Shown: positions 36,736 through 45,991 of the stretch, piece by piece | Numbering within the stretch: position 1 is the first letter of the stretch | Layout: the number at the start of each line of letters is the position of its first letter | Source: Fischerella muscicola PCC 7414 | Lineage (GTDB): Bacteria; Cyanobacteriota; Cyanobacteriia; Cyanobacteriales; Nostocaceae | Assembly (NCBI RefSeq): GCF_000317205.1 | Contig: NZ_AJLK01000167.1 | Span: 19,517-83,516 of the forward strand | DNA length: 64,000 bases | Direction: 5' to 3' | Translations under genes and position numbers: made by a program | Notes under the pieces: generated by a model | Databases searched by the model: none | What the model was told of the DNA's origin: nothing | What the model saw: only the letters and a program-made list of their open reading frames with translations

Positions 36736-37368
36736 TTACATAATTTTAAGCCTTTGAGTTAAAACATCTTGAATTTGTTTTTGTACCATCTCTACACTGG
36801 CACTAGCATCTATACGTACAATTCGGTGTGGTTCGGTTGTAGCTAATTCTGCATATCCTTGTTGGATGCGACGATGAAAGGCAATTGCTTCTTGTTCGAT
36901 GCGGTCTAGCGCTGTGGATGTCCCACATTTGCGGGTTAATCCGACCTCAACATCAAGATCAAGCCATAGGGTAATATCACTTTCTAAGCCATCGGTGGCA
37001 ATGCTGTTAAGCTTATGAATTAAACTCATATCTAGACCGCGACCATAACCTTGGTAAGCAATGGTAGAGTCAGTGTAGCGATCGCATAATATAATTTTCC
37101 CAGCTGCAAGATTTGGTCTGAGTTCTTCTTCCACGTGTTGCGAGCGGTCAGCAGCGTATAACAATAATTCTGTTCGATCAGCGATCGGCTGATCAGGTGA
37201 CTTTTCTAGTAACAAGCGCCTCAGATGCAAGCCTAAAGGAGTTCCCCCCGGTTCACGAGTCACTACCACAGAGATACCCAGGCTTTGCAACCACTTACTA
37301 CAAAGTTGTATCTGAGTTGTTTTGCCGCAACCCTCTACCCCTTCAAATACGATTAATTTACCATTCAT
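36736..37368 (-). CDS. tmk: Thymidylate kinase
   Basis: 210 aa, normal length. P-loop FEGVEGCGKTTQ, DR(Y/H) motif REPGGTPLG and CDRYTDSTIAYQGYGRG, and a LID region near the usual place. Phosphorylates dTMP to dTDP in the cytoplasm. Stands alone, with repeats upstream. Confidence 0.97.
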   Translation of the reverse strand: MNGKLIVFEGVEGCGKTTQIQLCSKWLQSLGISVVVTREPGGTPLGLHLRRLLLEKSPDQPIADRTELLLYAADRSQHVEEELRPNLAAGKIILCDRYTDSTIAYQGYGRGLDMSLIHKLNSIATDGLESDITLWLDLDVEVGLTRKCGTSTALDRIEQEAIAFHRRIQQGYAELATTEPHRIVRIDASASVEMVQKQIQDVLTQRLKIM

Positions 37369-37719
37369 TTCGCTGTACCGATTTTTACCTACGTGCTTTA
37401 TTAGGCTAGCAGGTTGTTGCTCAAACCTGAAATTTGGTGAACTAGTAGTATCATTTTGGATTTTGAATTATTGATATCTGTCTTGAAAGTGGGTGTGGGG
37501 TGTAGGAGGAGTCAAATTTTCATGCCCTCGTTGTGGGCATAATTGCCGGGGGTCTTGCACCCTCGGATTATGATTGTAGTTTTTCAGCCAAATAGTAATT
37601 TTATCTACCCTTGTGCCCTCTGCCTTTTTCATTGCGGAAATCAACCTAATCATACAGATATATACAAACCAGCCTTTGTGCCTACTAACTACTAACTATC
37701 AACTGCTATCACCTCAGCT
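37369..37719. repeat. 351-bp spacer with a dispersed repeat copy
   Basis: 37479-37556 (TCTTGAAAGTGGGTGTGGGG, TGTAGGAGGAGTCAAATTTT, TTGTGGGCATAATTGCC then GGGGGTCTTG) matches the repeat at 23293-23375. Its last part is shared with 23037-23166 and 60331-60445. The rest is A/T-rich and includes TTTGGATTTTGAATT-type words. It should hold the promoters of tmk (-) and the kinase gene (+). Confidence 0.6.
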
Positions 37720-39645
37720 ATGTTTAGCCACGCCAATTTACTCAAATTACGAGATTTATGCGGTATTTGGAAATATCGATCGCAGCACAAAAAACAATCA
37801 CCCAGGTTAACAGCGTCATTGCTTCTGGCTAGCACAACTTTAGCAATCGCGATCATTGGTGTTGCCAGCTATAAAGTAGTGCGAGAGATAATCCTCAAGC
37901 AACTTCAAGAAAAAGTACTTTTAGAAGTTCGGCAAGGAACCAATGAGATCGATCAATGGTTGGCAACTAGTTCCAGTGAAGTCCAGACTATAGCTAATAC
38001 AGATATTGTGCGTTCCTTAAACTGGTCAGTGATGGAACCATATTTGCAGGCGGAAGTGAAGCGAATTAATAAGTTTTTTGTAATTGGAGTTACTTATCCA
38101 GATGGTTTTTATTATACTACTCAGCTAGGTAAAACTAACAAGAAAAATAATGATCGCGATTTTGTGAAAAAAGCATTGGCAGGGCAAGTCAATATTTCCG
38201 ATCCTTTCATGGGTCGTGCTAGTAAAACTCCGACAATTGCGATCGCTTCCCCCATTCGCCAAAGTTACGATCCTGCTAGTCCTCCGATCGCAGTCATATT
38301 TGGTAGCTTAAATGTAAATCGTGTAACTCAAGTAGTTAATAGACTTAATTATGGTAAAGGCAGTTACGCCTTTGCACTTAATTCCCAAGGACAGGCAATC
38401 ATTCATCCTAACCCAGAATTGATGTTCATAGCAGAAAAACCTGCTCCTAGCTTCCTCAAGTCAAGTGATGCTAATCTAGCTGCGATCGCTTCTCAGATGG
38501 TGAACCGCAAGCAAGGAATTGAACTTATTTCTATTGATGGCACAAACAAATATGTTGCCTATGTCCCTCTCAAACAAGCGAATTGGTCAATAGCCCTAGT
38601 GATTCCCCGTGAAAATATAGAATCACAGCTGCAAGCATTGAACTTACTTGCTTCCATACTAGGTGGACTACTACTGGTTGCTGCAATTTTTGCTTGGCGA
38701 CAAATAAAACTATCAGAACAAGCACAATCACAAGTAATTCTACTCAGTCAACAACAAAAGACTCTGCAACAGCAAGCGCAAGAACTGAAGCAAACCCTAC
38801 TGGAATTACAACAAACTCAGACTCAGTTAATTCAGACAGAAAAAATGTCTAGTTTGGGTCAATTAATCGCAGGAGTAGCACACGAAATCAACAATCCAGT
38901 CAGTTTTATCTACGGTAATCTTACCCACGCTAATGAATATACCCAAGATTTATTGAGATTACTGCAACTTTATCAACAGTACTATCCCGAACCAGCACCA
39001 GAAATTCAAGATGAAATAGAAACCCTTGAGATCGATTTTTTAATGGCAGACTTACCTAAGTTACTGACATCGATGAAAGTTGGTGCAGACAGAATTAAAC
39101 AAATTGTTTTATCTCTACGAAACTTTTCCCGCTTAGATGAAGCAGAAATGAAAGCGGTGAATATTCATGAAGGTATCGACAGTACATTAATGATTTTAGA
39201 GCATCGCCTCAAAGCCACATCTGAACGTCCAGCCATAGAAGTGATTAAAGAATACGGCGAACTTCCACCAGTAGAATGCTTTGTTGGACAACTCAATCAG
39301 GTATTTATGAATATTCTTACCAATGCGATCGATGCTGTAGAACAATCATCTGAAATATTGACTAAACCCCAGATTCGCATTGCCACCAGACTCAATGACA
39401 ATCAACATGTAACAATTCGCATTGCTGATAACGGTGTTGGTATTGCAGAAAGTATTCAAAAGCAGCTATTTGACCCTTTTTTCACAACTAAACCTGTTGG
39501 GAAAGGTACGGGTTTAGGTTTATCTATTAGTTACCAAATTATTACAGAAAAACATGGGGGACAATTGAAGTGTATTTCTGCAATTGGTGAAGGAACAGAA
39601 TTTGTTATTACTATTCCTCTGCATCAAACTAAGGCGCAGGTGTAG
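37720..39645 (+). CDS. Membrane sensor histidine kinase with extracytoplasmic Cache domain
   Basis: 641 aa. Membrane segment 1 about 31-52, periplasmic dCache-like sensor about 60-305 (VTYPDGFYYTT, RDFVKKALAGQ, ISDPFMGRASKTP, FALNSQGQAIIHPNP), segment 2 about 310-335, then Gln-rich coiled coil with no visible HAMP, and HisKA/HATPase (LIAGVAHEINNPVSF; LTNAIDAVEQ; DNGVGIAES; GTGLGLSI). Kinase core is close to that of the four-GAF kinase at 32269 (shared YTQDLL, LRNFSRLDEA, NIHEGIDSTLMIL), so they are paralogues. The Cache fold usually binds small organic ligands; the ligand is unknown. Confidence 0.92.
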   Translation: MFSHANLLKLRDLCGIWKYRSQHKKQSPRLTASLLLASTTLAIAIIGVASYKVVREIILKQLQEKVLLEVRQGTNEIDQWLATSSSEVQTIANTDIVRSLNWSVMEPYLQAEVKRINKFFVIGVTYPDGFYYTTQLGKTNKKNNDRDFVKKALAGQVNISDPFMGRASKTPTIAIASPIRQSYDPASPPIAVIFGSLNVNRVTQVVNRLNYGKGSYAFALNSQGQAIIHPNPELMFIAEKPAPSFLKSSDANLAAIASQMVNRKQGIELISIDGTNKYVAYVPLKQANWSIALVIPRENIESQLQALNLLASILGGLLLVAAIFAWRQIKLSEQAQSQVILLSQQQKTLQQQAQELKQTLLELQQTQTQLIQTEKMSSLGQLIAGVAHEINNPVSFIYGNLTHANEYTQDLLRLLQLYQQYYPEPAPEIQDEIETLEIDFLMADLPKLLTSMKVGADRIKQIVLSLRNFSRLDEAEMKAVNIHEGIDSTLMILEHRLKATSERPAIEVIKEYGELPPVECFVGQLNQVFMNILTNAIDAVEQSSEILTKPQIRIATRLNDNQHVTIRIADNGVGIAESIQKQLFDPFFTTKPVGKGTGLGLSISYQIITEKHGGQLKCISAIGEGTEFVITIPLHQTKAQV

Positions 39646-39757
39646 GGGCAGAGAGAGTCACCTGAAAGCAGGATGACAAGCATAACCCCCAAGAGTGATA
39701 TTAATGTTTGATAAAAAAGGCAAAGAACAGACAGCAGAAGATTTCAGTTAACGAATT

Positions 39758-40366
39758 ATGTTCATGAGTGACAAAATGAAAAAGCCATGTCTGGCGATCG
39801 TTTTACTTAGTCTTGTGCCTGGAATTCTGCCAATACTCGCAACAATTGCATTGAGTATCTATGTTTACAGCAGCAAAACCAGAGTTACTAGTGCTGATGC
39901 AGCTATTGTTTTAGGGGCCGAAGTGTGGGGAGAAAAACCTTCACCAGTTTTTCGAGAACGAATTAACCACGCAATTAATCTCTACAAATGTGGCAAAGTT
40001 CACAATATCATTTTTACTGGTGGAATTGGTAAAAATAAAGAAATCGCCGAGGCAACTGTTGGCAAACGCTATGCAATGGCACATGGAGTCGAAAAAGCAA
40101 ATATTTTAACCGAAACTGCTTCTCAAAACACTCAGCAGAACCTCATGTACGCAAAGAAGATTGCATTGTCTCAGCATTTATCCAAGTTTCTCATTGTTAG
40201 TGATCCCTTGCATTTGAAACGAGCAGTATTAATGGCGCAAGATTTAGGAATGGATGCATATCCATCTGCAACACCAACAACTCGTTATCGAAGTTTCACA
40301 AGTAAGCTTAAGTTTCTTCTCAGAGAAACGTGTGGTTATTTCGTTTATCTTTTACTGAGACTGTAA
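39758..40366 (+). CDS. YdcF/SanA-like (DUF218) membrane protein
   Basis: 202 aa with one N-terminal membrane segment (about 12-33), followed by a DUF218 domain (ADAAIVLGAEVWGEKPSPVF, NIIFTGGIG, TASQNTQQNLMYAKKIA, LIVSDPLHLKRA). Family members (SanA, ElyC, YdcF) are envelope proteins linked to cell-wall integrity; biochemical role not established. 112 bp after the Cache kinase on the same strand. Two nearby ATGs (39758 and 39764) are possible starts. Confidence 0.85.
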   Translation: MFMSDKMKKPCLAIVLLSLVPGILPILATIALSIYVYSSKTRVTSADAAIVLGAEVWGEKPSPVFRERINHAINLYKCGKVHNIIFTGGIGKNKEIAEATVGKRYAMAHGVEKANILTETASQNTQQNLMYAKKIALSQHLSKFLIVSDPLHLKRAVLMAQDLGMDAYPSATPTTRYRSFTSKLKFLLRETCGYFVYLLLRL

Positions 40367-40673
40367 TTGTACTTCTTATTACACCCCTACACCCCTACAC
40401 CCCTCTATCCTACGAACTAAAAACCTTAACTGAACGGTATTTGTCGAGAAAATCCCTATACTTAAGTTTGTTAGCAAAATTACTCAATACAATTACAACT
40501 TAAGAAAGATGCTTTTCTATCTAAACTTTAGTTAGCTGTTCATAGCTATATTTCATAAATATTTTCCAGCAAATTCCTTCAGATATTACTGGTTTGATTA
40601 TGGTTATTTTTTATACTTAAGTGCTAGCCTTTTTGTCATAAGTGAATTTGACAGTAACCTTGAGTTTTATTAA
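40367..40673. other. 307-bp spacer
   Basis: Begins with tandem ACACCCCT units (about 40381-40405), then A/T-rich sequence that should hold the promoter of the CdaR-like gene. No gene was seen. Confidence 0.5.
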
Positions 40674-41891
40674 ATGAAAGCCTTATTGAACACTACTACA
40701 CAATTTGAGCAAGTCGCCACAATAGTTGCAGAACGTGTAGCACAGCTATTGTGTGCGGAAGTTTTTGTCTTAGACCAAGATGCTTTTGTGATTGCTAGTA
40801 GCAACCCTAAGTTAATTAAGTCTTCTTTCAACTATATCTATAAAGAAATTGCTTTTAACTACTTGCGAGTACCCTTGTCATTTAATACACAAGTTGGTGA
40901 AGTCATTGTTTGTAAACCGCACAATGGCGAAGTAATTTCTTCCCGTTTGGTGCAGGAACTAGTAGAACTAGTCATTAGTCAAACTACAGTAATTGATACA
41001 TTGCTTAATCAACACCAGTTAAAGGATAAGTTTATCTACGATCTACTTCATGGTTTTATTAATGAAGAAACAACAGTTATTCGCTATAGCAAACTTTTGG
41101 GAATAGATTTAGCTCCGCCCCGTGCAGTTATTTTAATTAGTGCTGCTGATTCCATAAGCAAGAATGATTTTTTCCATCAAATTCAGCCGGAAAAGATTCA
41201 GGTAGAGATACGGCGATGGGCAAACCAAGTGATTCGTAGTGTTGTTAGCTTTTTCCATCTTCCTAAAGACACAATTTGTGCCTATATTGGTAATGGTGAG
41301 GTAGCTGTTCTGAAGGCAAGTGATACAAAAAACTTGCGTAGCTGGGCAAATCACGGTGATATACCAGAGCAATGTAGTTCTTCTTGGGCAAATCTCACAG
41401 CTTTGAAGCGCGCGGCTAGAGCCTTATTGACTTACTTGCAGGATGAAACAGGTATGTCACTCAACATTGGGATTGGTCGCTATCACCCAGGAATTCGGGG
41501 GCTTGCCCAATCCTATGAAGATGCACGCGCTGCCTTGTCCCTTGGCTGTCGTTTTGGCGATCGCAACCAAGTACATTGTTTAGATGGATTGGGAATTGCT
41601 GCCTTTGTCGGTGTTGGGGATGAGCAAACAAAAATAGAATTAGCTGCCTATTTGCTCAGTCCCCTTAACCATGAACCAGAACTGCTTGTTACCCTTGATA
41701 CTTTCTTTGCTGAAGACTGCTGTCTGTCTTCTACAGCTAATCGGCTTTCTATCCACAGAAATACCTTGAGTTATCGATTAGATAAAGTTAACTTGCTAAC
41801 CGGGCTTAACCCCCGTCATTTCGATGACGCGGTACAAATTCGTTTGGCTTTGCTGCTGCGGAAACTAAGCATTTCTGCGAGAGGGGGATAG
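40674..41891 (+). CDS. CdaR/PucR-type transcriptional regulator
   Basis: 405 aa. N-terminal putative sugar-diacid/ligand-binding part (about 10-130), a central GGDEF-like region (LNIGIGRYHPGIRGLAQSYE with DARAALSLG, about 255-290) and the C-terminal PucR helix-turn-helix (CCLSSTANRLSIHRNTLSYR, then LDKVNLLTGLNPR, about 345-395). Members regulate carbon or nitrogen catabolic genes; the target is unknown here. Stands alone; the glycosyltransferase gene follows after a repeat-rich gap. Confidence 0.88.
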   Translation: MKALLNTTTQFEQVATIVAERVAQLLCAEVFVLDQDAFVIASSNPKLIKSSFNYIYKEIAFNYLRVPLSFNTQVGEVIVCKPHNGEVISSRLVQELVELVISQTTVIDTLLNQHQLKDKFIYDLLHGFINEETTVIRYSKLLGIDLAPPRAVILISAADSISKNDFFHQIQPEKIQVEIRRWANQVIRSVVSFFHLPKDTICAYIGNGEVAVLKASDTKNLRSWANHGDIPEQCSSSWANLTALKRAARALLTYLQDETGMSLNIGIGRYHPGIRGLAQSYEDARAALSLGCRFGDRNQVHCLDGLGIAAFVGVGDEQTKIELAAYLLSPLNHEPELLVTLDTFFAEDCCLSSTANRLSIHRNTLSYRLDKVNLLTGLNPRHFDDAVQIRLALLLRKLSISARGG

Positions 41892-42005
41892 GGGAGTGTG
41901 GGGGGCTAGGGGTCTCCACTTTGTGGGGTTGGGGGGCAATGGGGAGTGTGAGGAGGTGAACAGCAGTGAACAACTACTAACTACTAACCACCAACCACTA
42001 ACCAA

Positions 42006-42037
42006 TGTACCAGACGTGCCATGGCACGTCTGGTACA
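42006..42037. repeat. 32-nt perfect palindrome (dispersed repeat)
   Basis: TGTACCAGACGTGCCA followed by its exact complement. Flanked by CAACCAACAACC-type low-complexity repeats. A second, asymmetric copy is at 50748-50776. Confidence 0.85.
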
Positions 42038-42079
42038 ACAACCAACAACCAACCATCAACAACCAACAAATCATTAACT

Positions 42080-43180
42080 ATGCGGGTTGTAACATATACA
42101 GACTCTGCTGGGATTGGGGGAGCGGAAATCAGCCTTGGACACTTAGTGACCAATGTATCTAATGAAATTGATGTAACGGTGGTTGGAACTTGCCAATTAG
42201 TGGTGGATAAAATAGCTGCTAAAAGACCACAAGCAAAGCGAGTGATATTGCCTGCTACCGGAGTAAAATCCCTCACAGCACATCTACAAGCCCTGCATTA
42301 TCTTTCTCCCGACATCTTACACATCAATACCTGCACCCCTTGGGAGTGTGCCATGGGTTTATTTACTGCGCTCACTTTACCAAAAGCACGGGTGGTGCGT
42401 GTTGACCAACTACCACTACGCACTACAGATGTGATCAAGCTATGGCGTACTAGAATGCTGTCGCTGCGAGTAGATGCCCATGTCGCAGTGGGTGAGGCAA
42501 GTGCCAGACAAATGGAGGACTTTTACGCTCTCGGTCGTGGTACATTAATTTCCATCCCCAATTGTGTACCAGATAACCCTTGCCCATCTCCTGTATCTCC
42601 TAGCCGTGGGAAGTATTTAGTTATTGGCTGCGTTGGCAGACTGGATGCTATGAAGGGTCACGATTTGCTGATCCAAGCAATTGCCCAACTAGAAGGAGTA
42701 CAAGTAGTTATCTTGGGTGAAGGTGGGCAACGTACAGCACTGAAAAAACTAGCAGGTGACTTAGGAGTAAGCGATCGCATTTCCCTTCCTGGGTGGGTAG
42801 ATAATCCCCGCAATCATCTAACGCAGTTTGATATTTTTGCTATGCCCTCTAGATCCGAAGGTTTTCCCCTAGCAATTGTAGAAGCAATGCTAGCAAGCCT
42901 ACCTGTGGTTGCTACTCGTGTGGGTAGTGTTGCGGAAGCGGTGATTGATGGCAAAACAGGGTTCTTGGTTAACAAGAATGATGTTGAAGGGCTTGCTGTA
43001 GCCCTGCGAAAGTTGCGAGACAATCCAGCACTACGTTTGCGCTTTGGTCAGTGTGGGCGAGAGGTAGCACTACGTCAGTTTACTGTTGATGTCATGGTTA
43101 AGCGTTATGAGCAGTTGTGGTATAAGTTATTAGCTTCGCCCCAGCGTCCGAGGTTGCTAATTCCCCAGCCCAAGGAGTAA
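42080..43180 (+). CDS. GT4-family glycosyltransferase
   Basis: 366 aa from ATG 42080; the longer open frame back to 42005 runs through a palindrome and simple repeats and is rejected. GT-B fold: N-terminal AGIGGAEISLGHL, C-terminal GCVGRLDAMKGHDLLIQAI, VILGEGGQRTALKKLA, and the nucleotide-sugar motif MPSRSEGFPLAIVEAM. Retaining sugar transfer to an unknown acceptor, probably for a polysaccharide or glycolipid. No polysaccharide cluster around it. Confidence 0.92.
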   Translation: MRVVTYTDSAGIGGAEISLGHLVTNVSNEIDVTVVGTCQLVVDKIAAKRPQAKRVILPATGVKSLTAHLQALHYLSPDILHINTCTPWECAMGLFTALTLPKARVVRVDQLPLRTTDVIKLWRTRMLSLRVDAHVAVGEASARQMEDFYALGRGTLISIPNCVPDNPCPSPVSPSRGKYLVIGCVGRLDAMKGHDLLIQAIAQLEGVQVVILGEGGQRTALKKLAGDLGVSDRISLPGWVDNPRNHLTQFDIFAMPSRSEGFPLAIVEAMLASLPVVATRVGSVAEAVIDGKTGFLVNKNDVEGLAVALRKLRDNPALRLRFGQCGREVALRQFTVDVMVKRYEQLWYKLLASPQRPRLLIPQPKE

Positions 43181-43360
43181 AGCTAGGATATAAGAATTCT
43201 GTGCTTTCAATCAGGTAAATTGTAGACGCCCAGAGGCTATGTGGTTCGCTAACATAAATGTCTCTGGGTGGGAAGGGACTAATTAATTTTTCTGGTGTTT
43301 ATATGAAACTTACCTTGCTATACCCTTACACCCAATTTCAAGTTAGGCTTCTTCTCTAAA

Positions 43361-43378
43361 GGCGCAAAGCTTTGCGCC
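43361..43378. terminator. Palindromic hairpin between convergent genes
   Basis: GGCGCAAAGCTTTGCGCC, perfect 18-nt palindrome placed between the glycosyltransferase (+) and the pentapeptide gene (-). It has no T-run, so terminator function is a guess. A GTAGACGCC-family repeat (about 43223-43275) lies just upstream. Confidence 0.4.
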
Positions 43379-43390
43379 TGTATACTACCG

Positions 43391-43885
43391 CTAACTACAC
43401 TCTAAAGATTCTCTGGTAGACACACCAGTTTTAGAATTTACACCACTTGCCCTAGCACAGAGTTTTTTCAATTCTGGCCCATCTAAAACTGCGTTGGTGA
43501 AATCAGTACCTGTGATGTCAACATTATCAAAAGTAGAATAGAGCAACATGGTGTCTGTAAAAATTGCATCACTTAAATCAGCATCCCGGAAATCAACTAG
43601 ATAGGCGATACCATTGGTAAAATCTGCACCATGTAAATTTGCTTTTTCTAAATAGGCACTGTTAAAAACAGCACCACGTAAATCAGCGTTACTAAAATTA
43701 GCTTTATCCAGTTTCACCTTGGTAAACTCTTCACGGATTAAGGTTTGACCAGAAAAATCTGCGTTACTCATTTGTTTATAGCCTGCAAAACGGCTACTAG
43801 AAGATTTTGCTGCTTCTGCTGATAGGGGAAACAACAGCAGTACCATAGCTAAGATAAAGACAGCTAAGACTCGCCAAGGTTTCAT
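43391..43885 (-). CDS. Exported pentapeptide-repeat protein
   Basis: 164 aa with a Sec signal (MKPWRVLAVFILAMVLLLFP, cut likely after AEA), then pentapeptide repeats from about residue 40 to 135 (ANFSNADLRGAVFN, ANLHGADFTN, ADLSDAIF) and a C-terminal cap with two cysteines (KKLCARASGVNS, ESLECS) that could form a disulphide. This resembles thylakoid-lumen pentapeptide proteins (TL15/TL17-like). Function unknown. Confidence 0.88.
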   Translation of the reverse strand: MKPWRVLAVFILAMVLLLFPLSAEAAKSSSSRFAGYKQMSNADFSGQTLIREEFTKVKLDKANFSNADLRGAVFNSAYLEKANLHGADFTNGIAYLVDFRDADLSDAIFTDTMLLYSTFDNVDITGTDFTNAVLDGPELKKLCARASGVNSKTGVSTRESLECS

Positions 43886-44412
43886 AATGCTAACTTAATA
43901 AATCTCAATACTTCACAATTAATTATTAAACATTACCGTGAAGTTATTGTGGGGAATGGGAAGCTTGAAAATGAGTGTAATATCAACTTCGGCTAATTGC
44001 TGACAATATTATGCTTTGCTGTTGGGTATCGAGCATTGGGCATTGAGCATGGGAAAATCATCAGTATCTTAATTACCCTTACGGGTTCGCGCTTACGCTC
44101 ATGGGGGACTCACCGGCCCCCACTCCCCTTAGGGGTTGGGGGAGGGAACCCCCCTTGGGGCGCGCTGGCTCACCAATTACCTATTATCTATTACCAACTC
44201 ACGCAACAGTATAAGTATTCAAGCGAACATGATATAAGGGTGTATGGCAATCCTATCTAATTTGTAAGAATTGCAAAGCCTAAATCCCCGGCAACTCTTA
44301 CGAAGCCGGGGATATTGCCTTTCACAAATAATTTAGGAATGCGCTATAGCAGGGTGTACTCTATCTAGATGCAAAGTGCTGTCAGTAGATAAGATAGACG
44401 TATAATACGAGC
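43886..44412. repeat. 527-bp spacer with palindromic repeat copy 4
   Basis: Contains a G/C-rich block (about 44085-44170, with CCCCACTCCCCTTAGGGGTTG) and the hairpin ATCCCCGGC/GCCGGGGAT (44284-44313) followed by a TTTCACAAATAATTTAGGAA-like tail. Both are dispersed repeats. An open frame through this stretch is not believed. Confidence 0.6.
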
Positions 44413-44991
44413 CTAGTCTACACTACCTTGTTCAGGTTGTGGGGAATCATAAATACCCCAATATTCAATATTGCGTTCCCTCAGTATAGTTTCAGCACGA
44501 TGAATTTCATCATCTGTACCATCTACGATAACCAAATAATTTCCTTGCTGTAGGCGATCGCTATAAACTCTGGCTCGTTCTTCAGGAATTCCAAGGCCAG
44601 TTAGTGCCTGAACTAAATTATTAGTTGTTGCTGCACTGACAGCCACACCTGCAACACTAGTAACTAATGCCACACCAACCGAACCTGCTGCTAGTACAGC
44701 TCCGATTCCAGGAAGCGCCAAGCTGCTAAGACCAACTAATACACCACCCAAAGTGGCGCTGCTAAGAGCGTCTCCAACTGCTCCAGTTGTATCTACATTT
44801 TGATTACCGATGCGATCGCTCGTTTGCACACTACCAACTTGTTGACCTTGATCTATATCTTTGGCAATAACAGATACTTTTTCCATTGAAAAGCCAGAAG
44901 CTTTTAATTCATGAAGTGCTTGCTCAGCTTGTTCACGCTTGGAAAATACTCCAATAGCACTTTTAGGATTTTTATTACTCATATTTTCCAT
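44413..44991 (-). CDS. General stress protein 17M-like protein
   Basis: 192 aa. N-terminal domain (AIGVFSKREQAEQALHELKA, GFSMEKVSVIAKD) matches the YflT/GSP17M beta-alpha fold; a Gly/Ala-rich hydrophobic middle (about 70-125) could span or insert into a membrane; the C-terminal part (GIPEERARVYSDRLQQGNYL, VIVDGTDDEIHRAETIL) is a second copy of the same fold type. Stress-related by family, no enzyme activity known. Monocistronic. Confidence 0.75.
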   Translation of the reverse strand: MENMSNKNPKSAIGVFSKREQAEQALHELKASGFSMEKVSVIAKDIDQGQQVGSVQTSDRIGNQNVDTTGAVGDALSSATLGGVLVGLSSLALPGIGAVLAAGSVGVALVTSVAGVAVSAATTNNLVQALTGLGIPEERARVYSDRLQQGNYLVIVDGTDDEIHRAETILRERNIEYWGIYDSPQPEQGSVD

Positions 44992-45330
44992 GTAAATCCA
45001 TTAAGAAAAATTTAGTTTAGTATTTCAAATTAATTTTCTAATAATTTCATCCTAACATTAATTCTAAAAATAGAGGAGAAAAAGTCTGTTTTAGACTTCA
45101 CTCCTCGTTCATCACTTTGGACACCAATTATCAATTGATAACAGGCTTGACTTTACCTCAAATTTAATTATATTCAAATTAATAGTTAAGTCTCATCCAA
45201 CTAAAGATATAAACGATGTTAAATAGTTAAGTGTTGGCATATACAAAATTAATTGATTGAAGTAAATCTTAGTAGCAATAAATTTTTTGTGATAAATTCT
45301 ATAGTATTCCTAAATCACTTGTGAGAGACA

Positions 45331-45364
45331 AGAACCTCGACAAATTTCACGAAGTTGGGGTTCT
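45331..45364. repeat. Palindromic repeat family, copy 5 (diverged)
   Basis: Imperfect hairpin AGAACCTCGAC / GTTGGGGTTCT. The flank GGACTTTGCTATTCTCAC and CATATAGGATTGCTATA matches the tail behind the 22377 copy (GGGCTTTAGAATTCTCAC, CATATAGGTT). Confidence 0.65.
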
Positions 45365-45626
45365 GGACTTTGCTATTCTCACACATATAGGATTGCTATA
45401 GTCATTAAGTTGTAATCACCTGTATCTATATTATTTCTGGCTACTGCTCTGTTGAAGAGATTTATTGCAAAAACATCGTTATTTACAAAGTTAAGTGACA
45501 AACTACTCAAAGATCAAAAATAATTTGTCTAAACTACTTCTTTAGATAGCTGCTATTTAAATTAGGTAATTTTATAGTATATATATTTATAAGAGCAAAA
45601 CCTCTCTTTAAGCAGCTACTTAAATT

Positions 45627-45656
45627 TGCCTCAGGAATACTGGGGCATTTTTATTT
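45627..45656 (+). terminator. Rho-independent terminator-like hairpin with no gene upstream
   Basis: TGCCTCAG-GAATA-CTGGGGCA (8 pairs, one G-T) followed by TTTTTATTT. On the plus strand nothing is annotated for 600 bp upstream, so it may end a small RNA starting between about 45400 and 45560. Confidence 0.45.
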
Positions 45657-45991
45657 ATATTTATAATTTTTGTGAGTAATTTTTTGTGATTCAATATATA
45701 ACTTATCTTAACATTAATGCCTACTTTTGATATAAAAAACTTAACCACAAGTATTTAAAATTGAAATTGAAATTAATTATTTATTAATAACTTTTGTGAG
45801 CAAAATCAAAACTAATATGATTAGATTAGTCTGATAAAAGTTAGTTCTAAATATTTTTTGTAGGAAGTAAAAATATCGCTGGGAAAAAACCAAACTATGT
45901 TAACAAAGATGAACTAGGCTAAAACCCTCTTCACTCCTGCCTTCTGCCTCCTGCCTTATCCCAACAATAAATATTCACGCCAACCTACTTA

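Larger units (their letters stand above)
44992..45991. other. 1-kb A/T-rich intergenic region
   Basis: No reading frame of note. It holds palindromic repeat copy 5 (45331-45364, AGAACCTCGAC/GTTGGGGTTCT with the TTCTCACACATATAGGATTG tail) and an orphan terminator-like hairpin at 45627-45656. The latter suggests an unannotated plus-strand transcript ending there. Confidence 0.6.

Noticed and set aside
36581..36757. 58-codon frame overlapping tmk antisense
   Set aside because: No homology and it ends inside tmk; spacer composition.
42005..42079. N-terminal extension of the glycosyltransferase
   Set aside because: Translates a palindrome and CAACCA repeats; ATG 42080 begins the GT-B fold.
43997..44260. 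87-codon plus-strand frame
   Set aside because: Runs through a G/C-rich dispersed repeat; no protein-like pattern.
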